A stretch of DNA of 64,000 nt from Bacteroidota bacterium. Lineage in GTDB: Bacteria; Bacteroidota; Bacteroidia; AKYH767-A; 2013-40CM-41-45. A model generated the notes under the pieces. That model saw nothing but the letters and a program-made list of their open reading frames with translations. It was not told where the DNA came from and ran no database searches. The DNA lies in NCBI GenBank assembly GCA_016708785.1, contig JADJFC010000002.1:372001-436000 (forward strand). Reading direction: 5' to 3'. This document shows positions 10,311 through 18,358 of this stretch, piece by piece. Position 1 is the stretch's first letter. Each line of letters begins with the position of its first letter. Both the position numbers and the translations under genes were made by a program.

Positions 10311-10318
10311 CAAAGATA
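10311..10318 (-). promoter_or_regulatory. Candidate icmF promoter -7 element
   Basis: On the minus strand this reads TATCTTTG, an exact TAnnTTTG match 25 bases before the proposed icmF start codon. The -33 element is only TTTC. It supports the start at 10285. Confidence 0.5.
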
Positions 10319-10428
10319 GACTTTTTTGGGGTGGAAACTAAATTTGAAAGTGCTCCTAAAGACTTGTAATATAGCGTGATATGACATAAAAATTACAATC
10401 TCCGGTCAATAGCAATGTGATATTTTGT

Positions 10429-10436
10429 TACATTTG
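10429..10436 (+). promoter_or_regulatory. Candidate promoter -7 element for the T9SS gene pair
   Basis: TACATTTG matches TAnnTTTG and lies 24 bases before the ATG at 10461. No convincing TTTG is seen at the -33 position. Confidence 0.4.
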
Positions 10437-10460
10437 AAAACACTCTAATCCTAAAAGCCT

Positions 10461-12032
10461 ATGAAAAAAACAGCTACTCTAGTAACACTCTTACTTTTAT
10501 TTCAGATTTCTTTTGCTCAACAAAGTAGATTTTCAAAGACCTATTATGACAACATTACAAGTTTTACAGCGAATTGTATGGCAAGATCCTTTGATGGCGG
10601 ATTGATCGTTTGTGGTCTTTATAATTACGAATCTGCTGTTATGAAAATTGATTCGCTTGGAGCTATGCAATGGGCAAATAAAATCGGTTTTGGTTCGAAT
10701 GAATCATTCAATTCCGTCATCAGAACGACGGATTCCTGTTACGTTATGGCAGGGAAAATTCTTAATTCCGGTTCAGGGACACTTGACATCTATATTGCAA
10801 AAATTGATCAGGCAGGAAATCTTTTATGGTCGAAAACAATTTATCAGACAGATCACCAGGAAGCATTGTCAATTCAGCAAACGTTTGATGGTGGCTTCAT
10901 TATTACCGGTTATTCAAGTTATCTCACAGCACCAAATTCAAAAATCGTAGTACTTAAACTAGATTTATATGGAGCAGTTGAATGGAATAATCTATATCAA
11001 GGTGGCAATAATTCTAACTACGGTGCATCAGTCAAACAAACTCCTGATAGCGGTTATGCATTCGTTGGGTATGTAGAAAATTATCCACCCTACGATGGCA
11101 ATGGATTTCTGTGCAAGCTTTCTCAAACCGGAACAGTTGAATGGGCGAATAAATATAATATGACTATTCCAACTCAAGCTATGGGAAATGATCTTGTTGT
11201 AACGGATGATGGTATTTATTCTTATTACTCTACACCAGGTGAGTTTATTTTAGTAAAGACAGACTTTAATGGAATAGATAATTGGAGAGAAACAATAGGC
11301 GGATTGTCGTTTGGCAGTCTATGTATAAATTGCCCTAGCCCAAAAATGAAACTACTCCCGGATGGAAATTTGATTTTTGCTACCGGTACTTTGACTTTTG
11401 CTCAACCATCTGAAGTTTTTAACATTGATTCAATGGGGAATTACAATTGGTCGCAATATTTATATAATAGTGTACATGATGTTGAACAAGCAGATGATCA
11501 CGGATTTTTCTTTTTAGGAAATGGCCCATTGATAGGAGTAAGGGCAACTTCAATTCTCAATCCACACGTTGGTATTATTAAATCTGATTCTTTAGGTAAT
11601 GCAGATTTGTGTACTACGCCAAATGGTGCAATTGGAGTTAATTTCGGAAATACAACTCAAGGTGCTTTAGTTTTGACTACGACATCCTATGTTGGAAATT
11701 CATTATTGATCTCGCCAAATGTTACTCCATTTGTACTCAGTGAACAAGTTAGTTGCGTCGACTTCTCCGGTGGAATCGATGAAGGATCTGCTAATTCAAT
11801 AAAATTATTTCCGAATCCGTCAAGTTCTTCGCTGAATGTTCAGTTACAAGGTATGTCGGGAAATGTTGATTTGAAAATTGTTGATGTTTTAGGACAGATT
11901 GTATTCGTAAACAAATATAATTTATCAACTGGAAACGAAATAAAAATCGACCATGCGTTTGCCAAAGGTGTTTATTCAGTCATGGTGAATTCTGACGATA
12001 AAAAAATCCTAAGTAAATTTATTGTTCAATAA
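10461..12032 (+). CDS. Secreted T9SS cargo, beta-propeller-like, paralog 1
   Basis: A 523-residue protein with a Sec signal peptide (MKKTATLVTLLLLFQISFAQ) and a type A T9SS sorting domain at the C-terminus (IKLFPNPSSSSLNVQL to LSKFIVQ). The body repeats the pattern W..tf..g..d....i..t.DGG.i..G.......d..l.KlD..G...W, typical of secreted Bacteroidota proteins with propeller-like blades (for example SFDGGLIVCGLYNYE, TFDGGFIITGYSS, TPDSGYAFVGY). No enzyme motif is seen. The protein is probably exported by T9SS and attached to the surface. The next gene, 35 bases on, is a close paralog. Confidence 0.85.
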   Translation: MKKTATLVTLLLLFQISFAQQSRFSKTYYDNITSFTANCMARSFDGGLIVCGLYNYESAVMKIDSLGAMQWANKIGFGSNESFNSVIRTTDSCYVMAGKILNSGSGTLDIYIAKIDQAGNLLWSKTIYQTDHQEALSIQQTFDGGFIITGYSSYLTAPNSKIVVLKLDLYGAVEWNNLYQGGNNSNYGASVKQTPDSGYAFVGYVENYPPYDGNGFLCKLSQTGTVEWANKYNMTIPTQAMGNDLVVTDDGIYSYYSTPGEFILVKTDFNGIDNWRETIGGLSFGSLCINCPSPKMKLLPDGNLIFATGTLTFAQPSEVFNIDSMGNYNWSQYLYNSVHDVEQADDHGFFFLGNGPLIGVRATSILNPHVGIIKSDSLGNADLCTTPNGAIGVNFGNTTQGALVLTTTSYVGNSLLISPNVTPFVLSEQVSCVDFSGGIDEGSANSIKLFPNPSSSSLNVQLQGMSGNVDLKIVDVLGQIVFVNKYNLSTGNEIKIDHAFAKGVYSVMVNSDDKKILSKFIVQ

Positions 12033-12067
12033 GAAATTTACTTTTATTTGTCTGTGTCGAAACGCTT

Positions 12068-13631
12068 ATGAAGGCTACAATTTCTATCATCATATTTCTT
12101 TTGTTCTATTTTATTTCAGTTTCCCAACAATCAAAATTTTCGAAGGTATACTTCGATAATAATTTTGAGGTCAAATCAAATGGGATGGCAAAATCGAATG
12201 ATGGTGGATTGATAGTTTGTGGTGAATATGATAGCAATGCATCTGTATTTAAAATCGATTCACTTGGAATTGTTCAATGGGCATATCAAATTGGTTCTTC
12301 TCAAATAGGGAAATTTAGCTCAATAATAAGAACAAATGATTCGTGTTATGTGTTAATCGGAAATATTACAACCTCTTCCTCGAATAAACTTGATTTTTAT
12401 ATTGTAAAGATTGATCCAAACGGAAATGTGATCTGGGCAAAACTATTTATAGAACTGCTGATCAAATGGCAATATCACTTCAGGAAACTTTCGATGGTGG
12501 TTTTATTGTGACGGGTAGTGAAACTTTATCGATCGCTCAAAATCCAAAATATTATTAATAAAGCTCAATACAATTGGTGATGTTGATTGGTATGAATGCT
12601 TGAATGGAGGTAATTTTGAGGATTATGGTATCTCGGTAAAACAAACTCCCGATAGTGGTTTTGCTCTAATTGGAGTTACTATGCATAATGCAGTGTTTCA
12701 AGGATATGGACTTTTGTGTAAGCTGAGTCAATCTGGGACTGTTCAATGGTCAAATAAATATCATGAGAATCTATTTACATCTATTGGTTATGATCTTGTA
12801 GTTGCGAATGATGGTATTTATTCAAATTACGATTCATTCAATGGACGTTTTCTTGTGAAGACCGGCTACAATGGAATTGATATTTGGAGAAAAGCTGTAG
12901 CTGCAAATAATCCACGTTTTATTTGTCCGATTTGTATTGGTGAGAAACTTAAATTGTTATCTGATGGAAATCTTTTATTGACTTCGGGAGTTAATTATTT
13001 TCCTTATTCTTCATTGCTTATCAAACTTGACACTGCTGGAAATTACATTTGGTCAAAGTCAATATTGAATAGTGTTCATGGTGTTGATGAAGCAGATGAT
13101 GGTGGTTTCTTCTTATTAGGAAATGGTCCTTTTGATTGGGATACCAATAATAGTTCAAAACCATTTACAGGAATCATTAAATCCGATCCTTTTGGTAATG
13201 CTGATATTTGCACTTCACCGGAGTCAACTGTTGTAATAAGTAATGGAAATATAACTCAAGATACATTAATGGTAACCGCGACTTCATTTGTTGCAAATTC
13301 TACGTTAATTTTTCCGGTTATAACGACATTTAGTTTGCATGAACGAACTAGTTGCATTGATGCTTCAGGAGAAATTGTTGAAAATGTTCCTTATACTATT
13401 AATTTATATCCGGTTCCAAATGAGTCAACTCTTAATATTAAATTAACAGGATGGACTTACATCATAGAATTACAAATCGTTGATGTGATTGGACAAATAG
13501 TTTTTAAAAAGGAATATAATATGTCGACTCAAAATGAAATAAAAATTGATCATGATTTTGCAAGTGGAGTTTACTCAGCGATCATTTATTCAAATAGAGA
13601 ACCGATGACAAGTAAATTTGTTGTACGCTAA
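12068..13631 (+). CDS. Secreted T9SS cargo, beta-propeller-like, paralog 2 (two frameshifts)
   Basis: About 521 residues when two one-base gaps are bridged, in A-runs at 12439-12442 and 12546-12549 (each four As where five restore the frame). The reconstructed protein aligns end to end with the preceding gene: signal peptide ending near SVSQQ, blade motifs (KSNDGGLIVCGEY, TFDGGFIVTGSE, TPDSGFALIGV) and a type A sorting domain (INLYPVPNESTLNIKL to MTSKFVVR). The region between the breaks, 12443-12600, reads IYRTADQMAISLQ and then ILLIKLNTIGDVDWYE in the restored frame, matching the paralog. The gene probably arose by tandem duplication and is co-transcribed with its neighbour. Confidence 0.8.
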
Positions 13632-13668
13632 TCAACAGCAAAAGAAATATTCATTCGGAAAAGCTAGT

Positions 13669-14208
13669 TTAGAGATTCTTTTGTTTCGCCAAAATTTTAT
13701 CCCGACACTTAATTATTTTCCGCATCACAGCCTTCATCCCCGGCGATGCGACCTCTGAATGTGCTTGCAGGCAACTGATCAATTCCTGATACAACTCCGG
13801 ATATTTTCTGCATATCTTTTCTATTGCATACGCTGCATAAGCACGATTGGCAATGGGTGAATCATTGGAGTTGAGAATCAGAAAGCAATTATCAATTAGA
13901 AGTGATTCCAATGATGTAGGAATTTTCACGAACGTCAAAAGCTTTGCCAGATTTCGTTGAATAGCCGGATGAGCTTTTACCGGTAAAAATTTTAAAATCT
14001 TTTTTAGATGTGATTTTGCAAGTTCAGGATGTGCTTCAACGCAATACCCAACCGGCCATGAAGCACGTTGTGATAAACGTTCCTCATTTCCTAATGTAAT
14101 TTTTATTAGTTCATCGAAACGGTTCTGATCGTTACCGATGTACTTAACAATCTTTCTCATCTGATTGGCTGAGTGTTTGGCATCGATCAGATCTCTAAGA
14201 TAAGACAT
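13669..14208 (-). CDS. Hypothetical alpha-helical (HEAT-like) protein
   Basis: A 179-residue protein with no signal peptide or membrane segment. The sequence is almost all helical, with short repeated helix pairs (for example LIKITLGNEERLSQRASWPV, HPAIQRNLAKLLTFV, PIANRAYAAYAIEKICRKYP) that resemble HEAT/ARM-type repeats. It ends in a basic tail. The start codon is three bases after the stop of the upstream cytochrome/monooxygenase-like gene, so the two are likely co-transcribed. No function is assigned. Confidence 0.65.
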   Translation of the reverse strand: MSYLRDLIDAKHSANQMRKIVKYIGNDQNRFDELIKITLGNEERLSQRASWPVGYCVEAHPELAKSHLKKILKFLPVKAHPAIQRNLAKLLTFVKIPTSLESLLIDNCFLILNSNDSPIANRAYAAYAIEKICRKYPELYQELISCLQAHSEVASPGMKAVMRKIIKCRDKILAKQKNL

Positions 14209-14212
14209 GGTT

Positions 14213-15769
14213 TTACTGCCTGATAAGTTTCTTAGTGCGGTGTACTCCGCCTGAATTTAATTGCAGAATATAATTTCCAGATGCAAGATCAGCAATATTA
14301 ATTTGTTGAGTGATCAATCCTTGAGCATTAGATGATTTGATCGTCTTGCAAATTTTTCCGGTAATATCAATTATTTGCAAAGTATAATCTGCTGCTGTAG
14401 GAATGAAATATTGAATCGTAACATTTTCGTGAACAGGATTAGGAACCGGATCGTACAACTGACATGTAGTAATCGCCGAATTCGATATTGGTTGATTTAT
14501 TCCTGTTACTATTGCTGAATCAATAATGATATTTTCATCGCCAGGGAAATAAAATGTGTAAGAAAAATAGATCAACATCATTTCATCTGTTGTGCCTTCA
14601 CCTAAAAATACCCATGCAGGTGGGTCATTCGGATTTTCAGGATTTGCAGTTGTGTTATCATAGAATGCAGACGAGTAGATCGTTGTTCCTGCAGGAAGTT
14701 TGATGACTCTTGGAAAAGAATATAATCCCTGCCAGTGAAAATCCCATTCCGGAATATCTATGAATGGAATTGTATCTGATGTTGGCGTTACACCATATGA
14801 TATAACACTTCTTCCCAACAAGTGCATATGCGGGCCGACTCCTAGTGCTGAGATGTCATAAGGAAGTTGATAATGTGCGGTAAAGGTTCTTGTTTGGTTT
14901 GGCGGTAAAATCAATGGGCCATTGTCGAGCTGTAAGTGATTAAGTGGAGCTTCGATTGCAATTTCACGATTGAAAGTTGAACTTAGAATCATGTTTATTT
15001 TTGTAGCATCTGTTTGTCCACTGATACCGCCAGGATAATGAATTTGTAAAATGATATTCGAATTTGGCAGAAGTTTTATCCCCATTCCTGTCGGTGTGAA
15101 ATAAGCACTTTGTCCCGGCACCCAAATTCCAATCAACTTTGAAGTATTAGAGCCTGTTCCTCCAAAATTTGTATAACCCGGATCCGGATCCGCTTTATCC
15201 AATTGAACCGGAATTGCAGATGTGTCTGCATAAATCAATATGTGATGAACGATCGCTCTGTTTCCAGGGATGGCTTCAAGTCCTGTGATGTATTGATTTG
15301 TTACTTGTCCTGATGGAATTACAAAACAGCGATACAGATCATCAGTTGTATTGACAGTATAATTTGGTGCTTGAATAACTAAGTCTGGCGAAGCGATCTC
15401 ATCACTTCCATTAAAAATGGGAGGTGCAGGTTCAGTTGTAGAATCGCCCCTTTGTGTACCGCCATCGACCCAATCCGCAATGTCTGCAATTTCTTGTGCA
15501 GTTAACACACGTTCGTGCGCTAGACGATTGTATGCAGGATCCGGAGGCCAGGGTGGCATAGATTGGTTTTGTACTGCATCCTTTATATCAGAGGCATTGT
15601 CAACAGCATCAGAATAGCTCATCAATGAGAAAGGAGCGATTCCGTTCAGATTATGACAGCTGCTGCATTTTGAATAAATGATATTGGCAGTTCTTGACGA
15701 CCAATCTGTTTGCCCGAATGATAAAACGGAACAAAAAAGTGCTGTTATTGCAAGTAGACATTTTTTCAT
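14213..15769 (-). CDS. Secreted cytochrome c / copper type II monooxygenase-like T9SS protein
   Basis: A 518-residue secreted protein. The signal peptide ends near LSFGQ. A small c-type heme domain follows with CSSCH (C35, C38, H39) and a likely axial Met in SMPPWPPDP. The middle part (about residues 150-420) carries the His motifs of the peptidylglycine alpha-hydroxylating monooxygenase-like fold: VHHILIY, LQIHYP and HMHLLGR, which by family knowledge bind two copper ions. The last 80 residues are a type A T9SS sorting domain (LYDPVPNPVHENVTIQY to KKLIRQ). It may be a surface redox enzyme with heme feeding electrons to copper. The substrate is unknown. Confidence 0.78.
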   Translation of the reverse strand: MKKCLLAITALFCSVLSFGQTDWSSRTANIIYSKCSSCHNLNGIAPFSLMSYSDAVDNASDIKDAVQNQSMPPWPPDPAYNRLAHERVLTAQEIADIADWVDGGTQRGDSTTEPAPPIFNGSDEIASPDLVIQAPNYTVNTTDDLYRCFVIPSGQVTNQYITGLEAIPGNRAIVHHILIYADTSAIPVQLDKADPDPGYTNFGGTGSNTSKLIGIWVPGQSAYFTPTGMGIKLLPNSNIILQIHYPGGISGQTDATKINMILSSTFNREIAIEAPLNHLQLDNGPLILPPNQTRTFTAHYQLPYDISALGVGPHMHLLGRSVISYGVTPTSDTIPFIDIPEWDFHWQGLYSFPRVIKLPAGTTIYSSAFYDNTTANPENPNDPPAWVFLGEGTTDEMMLIYFSYTFYFPGDENIIIDSAIVTGINQPISNSAITTCQLYDPVPNPVHENVTIQYFIPTAADYTLQIIDITGKICKTIKSSNAQGLITQQINIADLASGNYILQLNSGGVHRTKKLIRQ

Positions 15770-15837
15770 AGGGTAAAGTTAGAAAATATTTTGCAGAAAA
15801 GTCTTAATTTCTATCTTGCAACCATAAACCTAACCCA

Positions 15838-16791
15838 ATGAGAAAATACCTTATTTTACAACTCCTTTTATTGTTTTTAATTTCTACTTCAGCCCAAATT
15901 AACATTGGTACTCCCGGAGCCATAAAACCGGCAAACTTCAAAAAGAAGGATATGGAGCTTTATCAATCGCTTAAAACATATTTTGTGATCAGAGAAATGG
16001 ATAAAGATAATCAGGCGGAAATTGAAAAAATTCTTCAACAGGTCTGGAAATTCAATAAATATGAGATCATCGATTTCGACCGATATAAAGCAATGTCGGA
16101 TGATGGCAATGCACTTTTCTTCGGATTGCGGAATTATAATACCAGTTCTGAATATACATCTAATTCTGATCTTGCGGGAAAGTTTGCTCAATCGTCTGAA
16201 TTGAAGATCCAATTGTGGAGAAATTTGCCCAAAGAAAAACCTCAACTGCTAAATGAAGACGTACTTGCATACATAGAACTTGGTACTCATTGGAGGTTGT
16301 CTTCTGAACTGACGAAGAGAATCAGCATAGATGCTTTTGAATATATTTGTAAAACAGATACTGTTGTTAAAGAGTGGAGTTGGGGATTTCTAAAAAATTA
16401 CCTACAGGAAATTAACCGTCACCTGATAGCAAATGAACCACGTTGGCGATTTGAAAGTGATGTCGATAAAGAAAATATATCAAAATTGAATACACAGGCA
16501 TTGTGGGTTTCTTCGGACATTAAAAATAGTTATGATTCAAGAGCAAAAGAGGATCCGTTCGAAAAATATGCAGGTAAAAAAATTGAAATGATAAGTCCGT
16601 CAGATTTATCTGCTAAAATTCTTGACTCAGCAATTCCTTTCTACTATATGAAAGTCTATATGGGTGGCACAGATAAGGTTATTACCATCATCAACAGTGC
16701 TACAGGAGAATTTCTATATAGCGATTATAGTGGGATGGCTTATTTCTTCAAGGATAAGGATGTGAAGGAGCTAAACGGAAACATTAAGTAA
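15838..16791 (+). CDS. Hypothetical secreted protein
   Basis: A 317-residue protein with a Sec signal peptide (MRKYLILQLLLLFLISTSAQ). The mature part is hydrophilic, mixed alpha/beta and rich in charged residues, with no recognised catalytic motif and no T9SS sorting domain, so it is probably periplasmic. It is expressed divergently from the cytochrome/monooxygenase-like gene across a 68-base gap. It shares a CTAACCC word just before its ATG with two other exported-protein genes here. The family is not recognised. Confidence 0.65.
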   Translation: MRKYLILQLLLLFLISTSAQINIGTPGAIKPANFKKKDMELYQSLKTYFVIREMDKDNQAEIEKILQQVWKFNKYEIIDFDRYKAMSDDGNALFFGLRNYNTSSEYTSNSDLAGKFAQSSELKIQLWRNLPKEKPQLLNEDVLAYIELGTHWRLSSELTKRISIDAFEYICKTDTVVKEWSWGFLKNYLQEINRHLIANEPRWRFESDVDKENISKLNTQALWVSSDIKNSYDSRAKEDPFEKYAGKKIEMISPSDLSAKILDSAIPFYYMKVYMGGTDKVITIINSATGEFLYSDYSGMAYFFKDKDVKELNGNIK

Positions 16792-16806
16792 CTAATAACG
16801 AATAGT

Positions 16807-16862
16807 GAATAACGAAAGGCTATCGTAGGAACCATGTAACCTATGGTAGCCTTTCGTTATTC
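16807..16862. repeat. Inverted repeat (family 5, copy 1)
   Basis: The arms at 16807-16829 and 16840-16862 share GAATAACGAAAGGCT and pair along 23 positions when G-T pairs are allowed. The loop is ten bases. It lies between convergent genes and is related to the element at 61761-61839. Confidence 0.75.
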
Positions 16863-16872
16863 AATATACGTT

Positions 16873-17748
16873 CTAAAAGAGTTCTGCTATCATACACCTT
16901 GCTCCGCCTCCGCCAATCGATTCAATTTCTGATAAGTCGGACGAAACAATTCGGCATGACTTTTCTATCGTTTGGATTTGATCTGTGGTGAAAGTGTTTC
17001 TCGCTTGTTCTGACATGATCAGTAAATGTTCACCTTTGTTGTTTAGCAATTCAATACAATTCCCGCAGAATTTATTTGTTTGGTTTAGTGAGATCGATAT
17101 TATTTCGCGACCTGACCTTAAAATTGAATCCTGTAGTTTTTTTATGTCCTCAGAGAAAACAGATTCTTCACAAAGAATTGCAAATTTATCAGCCAATGTC
17201 ATGATCACATTCGTATGATAAATTGGAAAACCTGTTTCATCATTTGCACGAAAAGTGATTGCAGTGTAACCTGAAATCTTCTCCCATTCTTTAAGAGCTT
17301 CGATGGAAGTTCTTTTCGAAAGACATGCATAAGCTATTTTCGAAGTATGGTCAATCACTAAACTCCCTGTCCCTTCAAGAAATTGGCCGGAGTTCTCCAA
17401 ATATGATAAATCGTCTAAACTTGGGTAGTCTTGCATAAAACTGCCTATCAGATCGGCTCTTTTTTCCAAACGTCGATTTTCCGTCATCATCGGATATATC
17501 ATAATCCGAGCATCCGGAAAAGTAGAAAACCAATTATTTGGAAATATTGCGTCCGGTGTAGTATTGTCTTTCGGAGAATAGGTCCTGACTATTACTCCGT
17601 TTTCCTCCAATACGCTTTTAAAACTCTTGAACTGAAACATTGCAAGACTTGATTTGTTATCTGTCTGGAATTTGTTGTCGACAGCTGTTTGGCTATTATA
17701 CGCAAAGCCAATAGGTTCTATAAGTAAGATGCAATCAGTAAGAATCAT
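16873..17748 (-). CDS. ctlX: Arginine deiminase-related amidinotransferase-fold protein CtlX
   Basis: About 291 residues of the amidinotransferase/arginine deiminase fold, CtlX type (linked by name to citrulline use). The family blocks are EPIGFAYN, the substrate-binding PDAIFPNNWFST, LEGTGSLVID, the catalytic-His region PIYHTNVIM, GNCIELLN, and the nucleophile Cys near the end (GGGGARCMIAELF). The enzymes hydrolyse guanidino or ureido compounds; the precise substrate is not proven by sequence. The frame is open back to 17907, but the extra 53 residues are not family-like, and MILTDCILLIEP at 17748 is the normal N-terminus. Confidence 0.88.
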   Translation of the reverse strand: MILTDCILLIEPIGFAYNSQTAVDNKFQTDNKSSLAMFQFKSFKSVLEENGVIVRTYSPKDNTTPDAIFPNNWFSTFPDARIMIYPMMTENRRLEKRADLIGSFMQDYPSLDDLSYLENSGQFLEGTGSLVIDHTSKIAYACLSKRTSIEALKEWEKISGYTAITFRANDETGFPIYHTNVIMTLADKFAILCEESVFSEDIKKLQDSILRSGREIISISLNQTNKFCGNCIELLNNKGEHLLIMSEQARNTFTTDQIQTIEKSCRIVSSDLSEIESIGGGGARCMIAELF

Positions 17749-17908
17749 GTTTGCAAGATCGTTTTTTTTAGGAGCTAATATGAAGAAATTTAAAATCAGG
17801 AAATTTCTTACAAGATATTTAATGATGAACCGTTTTAATAAGTGAGCATTTGTTGATTTACACAGGAAGACGTGTAAAAAACATGCTGAAACCTTACAAG
17901 TATACAAT

Positions 17909-18139
17909 ATGGCCGGAATAAATAAAGCATACCGATACTTTCATTCGTATTATGCATTAAATCCACACAGTATGAAAAATGAACCTGTAGGAAGCTACAA
18001 TCACATGCAAGAAGACGAACAATCAATTGACAGCATTAATAGTGTTCAACCGGTTCCGGCTAGCCTTTATATGCTGCTTATTATTGATGCTATTTTAATT
18101 TCAGCATTGGCAGTATTAGCTGCACAAGTTATCTTCTAG
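17909..18139 (+). CDS. Small hypothetical protein with C-terminal membrane segment
   Basis: A 76-residue protein with a hydrophilic N-terminal half and one strongly hydrophobic C-terminal helix (about residues 52-75, LYMLLIIDAILISALAVLAA), so it looks tail-anchored. It is followed 31 bases later by a clear intrinsic terminator in the same direction, which supports it as a transcribed gene. It is divergent from ctlX. The family is not recognised. The ATG at 17909 is the longest in-frame start; Met codons at residues 22 and 33 are alternatives. Confidence 0.55.
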   Translation: MAGINKAYRYFHSYYALNPHSMKNEPVGSYNHMQEDEQSIDSINSVQPVPASLYMLLIIDAILISALAVLAAQVIF

Positions 18140-18170
18140 TAAGTACCCACCATCCACACAAAGATTTTAA

Positions 18171-18202
18171 CGACAATCAATTTTGATTGTCGTTTTTTTT
18201 TT
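18171..18202 (+). terminator. Intrinsic terminator after the 76-residue ORF
   Basis: An 8-10 bp stem CGACAATC / GATTGTCG with a small AT loop, followed directly by ten Ts (18193-18202). Confidence 0.85.
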
Positions 18203-18325
18203 ATTTAATAATTGCCCTTTTTTAAGTTGTTTTGGCATTTTGCATCAAAGTTTAGATTGCTCAAAGCGCACTGCTTTTACTTAAATAAATCAGTGTATTT
18301 CGTAGAAAATCACCATATGTTTTCC

Positions 18326-18333
18326 TATTTTTG
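18326..18333 (+). promoter_or_regulatory. Candidate promoter -7 element for the sugar dehydrogenase-like gene
   Basis: TATTTTTG matches TAnnTTTG and lies 25 bases before the ATG at 18359. The -33 region has only TTTCG. Confidence 0.4.
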
Positions 18334-18358
18334 CTTCTCGTCTAACTAAACCCTAATT

